Assembly (NCBI RefSeq): GCF_040958095.1
Contig: NC_091172.1
Coordinates: 23,155,753 to 23,219,752, forward strand
Length of the DNA: 64,000 nt
Direction: 5' to 3'
Origin: Procambarus clarkii
Taxonomy: Eukaryota > Arthropoda > Malacostraca > Decapoda > Cambaridae
The notes beneath the pieces were generated by a model. It made no database searches and was not told where the DNA came from. It worked only from the letters and a program-made list of their open reading frames with translations. Positions 12,701-18,700 of this stretch are shown here, in pieces. Position 1 is the first letter of the stretch, and the number at the start of each line of letters is the position of its first letter. A program made the position numbers and the translations under genes.

Positions 12701-15700
12701 TTCACATAGGTTTGAACCTCATTTTCTCATAGGTTCGAATCCTCATCACGGTTCCTGTGGATTTTCTCGTTGATATATAGAATCACGATACTGTGATTTC
12801 TCTGTGTATTGAAAGAGGGGCATCAGAGGTAGGATTACTGGACGAGTACAGTAATTAAACCAAATTAAACAGTACAGACCTAAATAAATAGTACAGTAAT
12901 TAAACAAATAAACCTAAGTACAGGCTTTCTGTCTGACACCAGGGAAACCCACATGTAATAAAAATGGCTGCTTTTTCTTTTAAACATGAATTTCAAACAA
13001 GTACAGTACTGTATTTTGAACTGCAATAATAATATTCATTTCCCCATACAGTACCATTCTTTATTAACATATTCTGTCCTTCCTTCCCCCATTTGCTTTT
13101 ACTGTTCTTGTAATATTTACTCCATTCCACTCTTCATTACAGTATCATTCCCTTTATCTTTCTTTTACATAAACACAACACATTGTACTTTCCTTCCTTC
13201 CTTAAAACTTTTGGTATTTCCAGCTTCATCTGTTTTTGATTTATTCATCTCATATTACATAGTCATAAGTACCTGTCTTTTGTTTTCTATAACCCGAGCA
13301 GGTGCAGTCCTATATACAAGACTTTTTTTTATCTTACAAGGAATTTTTTTGCGGGAAACATAGGTTGCAAATGCAAATCTCAAACCCTTACAAGGCAGAG
13401 ACATGGGTTGACTGCACAACACTGTGGTGGATGGGAGGGACACCACATCCGTATGACAATTTAGAAAAAGTAAATGTAACACTCACCATTTCCATCAATC
13501 TTTGCACGTCCATACAAGGGATTGAAGGTTCCAGGAATATTTGGGTCGTCAATCTTGCTCCCAAAGCGCACTTCATGAATCACATGTGCAAAGTCTGTGT
13601 TCTCCGGCTGTGTATCTGCTGAATGTGTTGACACATGGAAGTTTCCTGCAAGTTAAATGTAAGTACATATAGTGGCACTTCACAAATCTAGACCTCCCTA
13701 TAACGGATCCATCCAAACAATGGTACTGTACTGTATATATTCAGCTGCTGGATATACCCCCTTGCAAATAAAAAAAAAATCAGAAAAATAGTAGTTTCCA
13801 TAGGGGTTTCCTGTAAAATCCAAATCATTGGGCAAAGTAATTTCCTGTAAATTATATTTTTTACTAAATATTTTATATTTTAGTATGTTTTTGTCATCAG
13901 AGTTAAGGTCAGTGAAAGTGCCAGAAATATTATTCTGAATTTGATTATGAAACCATACAACTTAAAAAAAATTAGAACGAGTTCAAGATATTTAATAAAA
14001 TCTTAAGTTTAAGGGAGTTCTTGGCATGGGAAGTTGATGGATCTGAAGGAACAAATTCACAAGGGCCGTGATGAGGGTTTGAACCTACGTCCGGGATGAT
14101 CCCAGATGCTCCTTGATTGACTGTGCCACGACATGGTTGTGTTTATCGCCCTTACAGAGTAAGGGCGAAGAGGTAGAACATTTGGTTGACAAGAGCTCGG
14201 GTGCACGGGGGAAATATGTGAAACCAGCTTTGTGCTTCAGAGAAGCTGCGGGAGCCGTCGTGAGGGCAAATAGTTTGAACCCTCATCACGGCCCATGTGG
14301 ATTTGTTCGTTTGATGTATCTATTGTGATTTCTGAGTGTATTGATGGATCTGGTTCATCGGTGTCATGGTCCTTCCACTGAAGTAGAAGGTGAAGTAGAA
14401 GCCCCAACGACCCAAGGACTGAAGAGAACCCCCGCTGCTCAGACAATAAACCACCGGAGAGCAGTCCAAATGGAGCTGGATCGTGGAACCCCAAGCGACC
14501 TGAATCCTTCAAAATGACAGCCAAACCACCGCAAACTCCTGCACCGTGCTGTGATCCCGACAGAAGAACAAAGTCCACCGCCCCTGGCTGGCCTGGTGAG
14601 CACTGATCACAAAACCCCAGCTGAGAGACAAGGCACCTGTGAACACGTAAAGCGAGGGCTCGGGTAGTTGCCAAAGCACTGAACCCTGAAAAACCCGAAG
14701 AGGAAGATGGTGACGCAGCAACCGACACAGGGCCCATGGAGGCCAAATCCAGCAATCGTGAGAGAGACAAAAAGTTCGGCCCCAAAGGAACCATAACAGA
14801 TGCCGAAGCCAGACCCAACCCGGCAAAGTTCAGACTTCTGCACAACTGCTTGAGCAACCGCTGAGTGACCCGGGACCCTTCCACCAGAAACAGCTGAAGG
14901 CGGGACCGCAGCAACACCTTCAGAAGGAGAGACATGGAAGCGGTCCGTGAGTCCCACACAAGGCCCAGCCAGGTCTGAAAGTCCCAAACAATCTATACCT
15001 ATAATAGGTTAAGTAATAATTGTAATTACGAAGCAATAAGATGCTTATCTTAACATACTAAGAAAGTTAGGTAAGGTCGGTGTTTTCTATGAAGCTTTTC
15101 AAGGTAAACTAGTATGTTAAGTATGTCACATATGCATGTATTTAATAAGTCAATATTGACTATACGAAAGTGCGAGAACGGGTTGGATGTTCGTATATTC
15201 ATAGCCAAAAACCACGAACCAGGCCTGGCTGAAAGAGACGCCAGACCGTAGAAACTCGCCTGCAGAACGTAGGCACGAACGTGTCAACACAACGTAGCCA
15301 AGATGATGTGGGGAGCACCCCCAGTGGAAGAAAGCAAAGTCGCACAAGCAGGAGAAGAGTAGGGAAGAGGTGAAGGAGGAGCCCTACACCCATACGCAGG
15401 GAAAACCTAGCATTCTTCCCATAGCGGCAATCCAGAACACCCCAAGTAGCTACAGGGCACAGACTGGAGAATTGAGAGGAGCGAGAGGCGAAGCACCCGA
15501 GAGAAAAGGACGCAGAACACCAGCACACGTGCACACCGCCCACATCATAGCAAACTACCATGGCCCATACGCAGGCAGGGATGCCAGATGTGGGTTGCGA
15601 GAAGTAGCGAGCTGATGAAAGAAAATCATGAAATTGACTAGAAAACTAGACAATATAGTGTTGTTTACAATTGAATCCCTTTTCAGAGTACATAGGTCAG

Positions 15701-18700
15701 CTGTTAACAGGAAACAAAAAGAGCAGTAAGTAGAGAAACATACATAACATAGCCCTTCTGTGGCTACAAGTAGCCCAATCGGGCTACAAGGAGCCCAATC
15801 TGGCAACCATGTGCAGCACAGGATAGAGCATGGAGAGAAGATACAATCATGAAAGAACTAAACAGGACCAGAAACCGAGAAGAAGAACGGAGAAGGACCA
15901 ACAAGCCCTAGAAAGGATCGGAGAGGAGCCACACCGGAAGACTACAGACGTTCTAATAATACGGGAAGAAGCAAAAACCTTCCCGAACCTTCGAGCACAC
16001 ACAGAAGCAAGCGTAAAGCACAAAGCCACAGCAGGCTCAGTCGAACCAGAGACCAAAAATCATGCAGAAACCCCAAGAAGAGGGGAACATGACGGTGAAG
16101 GTCTGTCCCAAGAAGAAGGGTGGAACCGATGGATCAAAGGGACAAGGAACCAAACACTGGGAGGGGCCGACTCCCAACAACATGTATGTAGAGGAATGGG
16201 GGGGGGGGGGGGGAAGAAAAACCCCACTCCTCGTAACCACAAGCCCTGCCCAGAGGGTAGAAAAACCCAGGCGGGGTCCAACGGGACCTGAGGTCCTCCA
16301 AGTCAGCCCCTCACCAGCCCCGGGAATCCACAAGGCAGGTCCTGGGGCAGAGCTGTCCCCCCTAAGCTCCACACACACCAGAAAAGCCGGGGCAGCCGGA
16401 CAAGTACTAAAGAAGGGAGCCCACTGGCAGACTCATACAACACGGCTGGAGGAACAGGTTCGAATACCCCCGTCGCTACCCCGGAAGGGGAAGTCCGAGA
16501 CAGCCAGAGTTTCAAGACCACCGAAGCCCCGTCCCAACTCCAAACCTACAGACGGTAAAGATCCGGATGCAAAGAGGAAGGGGGTGACCATAACGGGAAA
16601 AACTATGGGGCGCGGAAGGAAACAAAACTGAAGCAACCAACATCCCCAAGCCCCGTTACACCAACGAAAACGGGGCAGCCTTGGGGCTTCCAGGGAACAA
16701 ACAACCTAGCGCGTTGTCACCAGCGAAATGCAACGTGTAACGCCCGTGCTGCCTGTACTCGCATAAGACTGGGTAACCGAGTCACAAACAAGCAACAAAA
16801 CTCGTAGGACTCCGGGCCGAAGGTGCCACCGACCTCAAAGGCAACAGATGGAGGCAAAGACAGTGCGAGTCACCCTGTGCCAAGGGGACAGAGCAACTCT
16901 CGAACTCGCACAAAGTGAGGTGGGGGGGGGAATCCGGGGTCACATCCACTGAACCCACGCGTTCCCGTGGGTATTCCCAGGGCCCTGAGATGGAATCATG
17001 CTCAGGGAAGCCCAAGCAGGGTATTGCTAACCGGCGGCCATGCCTACCAAACAACCTTCTAAGAACTAAACCCCAGGGACGTGTACACTCATGGGGACCT
17101 AGCAGGGAAAACCACCAGAAGAAGGAAGAGTACTTAGTACACAGGGGGCAAGAACCAAGGCAGACCCCCCTCCCCACCAGGCAGACAAACAAAAAGAAAA
17201 AGAAAACCCTGCAAGAGGACAGCGTACCCAAGCGGAACAGAGCCAGCCGCTATGATTGGTGAAAACAAGCTACGCAGTACCTTTCACCCCTACCAGCGCA
17301 AAACTGCCCTTCATCCTAAGGCGAACAAGGGAGACAGAACACCCTGGCACACAATGGGCAGCCGAAAACCAAGCAGTAAACGGCCTAGCAAAGGCCGCAC
17401 TGTACCACACTAGGTACAGTGCTGAAACAATCACCGGAGCCAGAGCACACGACCATTGCCCATAGCATCAGCCTCAGAACTGAAGGGTGGATAGCCAGGC
17501 GGGGGTCTGGGGCTCCCACTTCCCCCTCCCGGGGAGGGGGGGAGCTGCGCAGACAGCGGCGCGGCAACGTGTGACGTCATGCTTGTTTCTTTTTGGGGAG
17601 TTCTATCCACTTGTTTGGCTTTTGGTAGCAATTTTCAACAGAATAGGGATTTGTTTTGGGATGCTTACCTTTCTGGGTGCCTGACCAGGTCAATGGCAGA
17701 CATAGAATGCTTTCAACCACATGGGGGTTTCTATAGGCCATTGCTCCCCATGCCTCTCTGAGGGGACCAGGTTCTGGCTCGTGGTCCCCGGTAGGCCCAC
17801 AGAACTCCATACACATGACTGATGCCAAAGTCTGACACTAGCATATCAGCCTGGATAAGCTCCGGGGAGCCGAAGGGGCTCCTCCCAGAAAATACTATAA
17901 ATATAGATACTAAATAAAGAATCCACAAACCTGGCACTTTATTTATGAGGAAATTTGCCTCAAAAACACAACCCTCTTCTCCAATGGGATTTTTTACAGT
18001 GTTCTCCACAAAGCCAACTTCATGTCGACCAAGATCATCCTGGATATCCAAACCAACATCTGTAAAATAAAGCACCAAATTAAACAGTACAACCTCAACA
18101 AAAATGGACCACAAAACAGAAGAGAAAAAATTTGTTCTATGAACAATTTTTCAAAGGCTGAAATATGGAGTCAAATTTTATGAAATTTTCAACATGGGAA
18201 AGGAGGGATACACAGTCTGCACCGTTAACCATTGCATTTCACAAGGTTACATAGTGCATACATTGTGTGTATGCACAAAAAAAAAATAAGAAATTCAAAA
18301 CAAGGTAGTGACACCTCTGCTTACGAATGCCCCTATTTACGAACTTTTCGGGTTACAAGCCCAATTTCTTTTGAAATTTTGAATCGGGTTACGAACTATG
18401 CCTCGGGAAATGAGTTTGTTGATATACATATGGCCAACCCAGCGCATGGTGGCACAGCGATCGCGCCTCAGTTTACCAGTGCCTCTCGCCTAGTAACAAT
18501 CGTGCCTGAATTCTTTGTAAAGAATTAGTTTTTTTTTTGGATTTTTGGCTATTTGAACATAAAATTTGTTACTATGTATCTTGCCATGGGTCCCCAGAAA
18601 GCCAGTGTTAAGGTTCAAGCCAAGAAAACACATGAGAATAACCATATAGGAAAAACAGGAGATCATTGGTGGTGGAATTGGTGGAGGAACACAGCAAACA

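Noticed and set aside
14237-14959. 240-codon minus-strand frame as a host gene
   Set aside because: It contains a DIRS-like segment and extends straight through SINE sequence, so it is repeat-derived.
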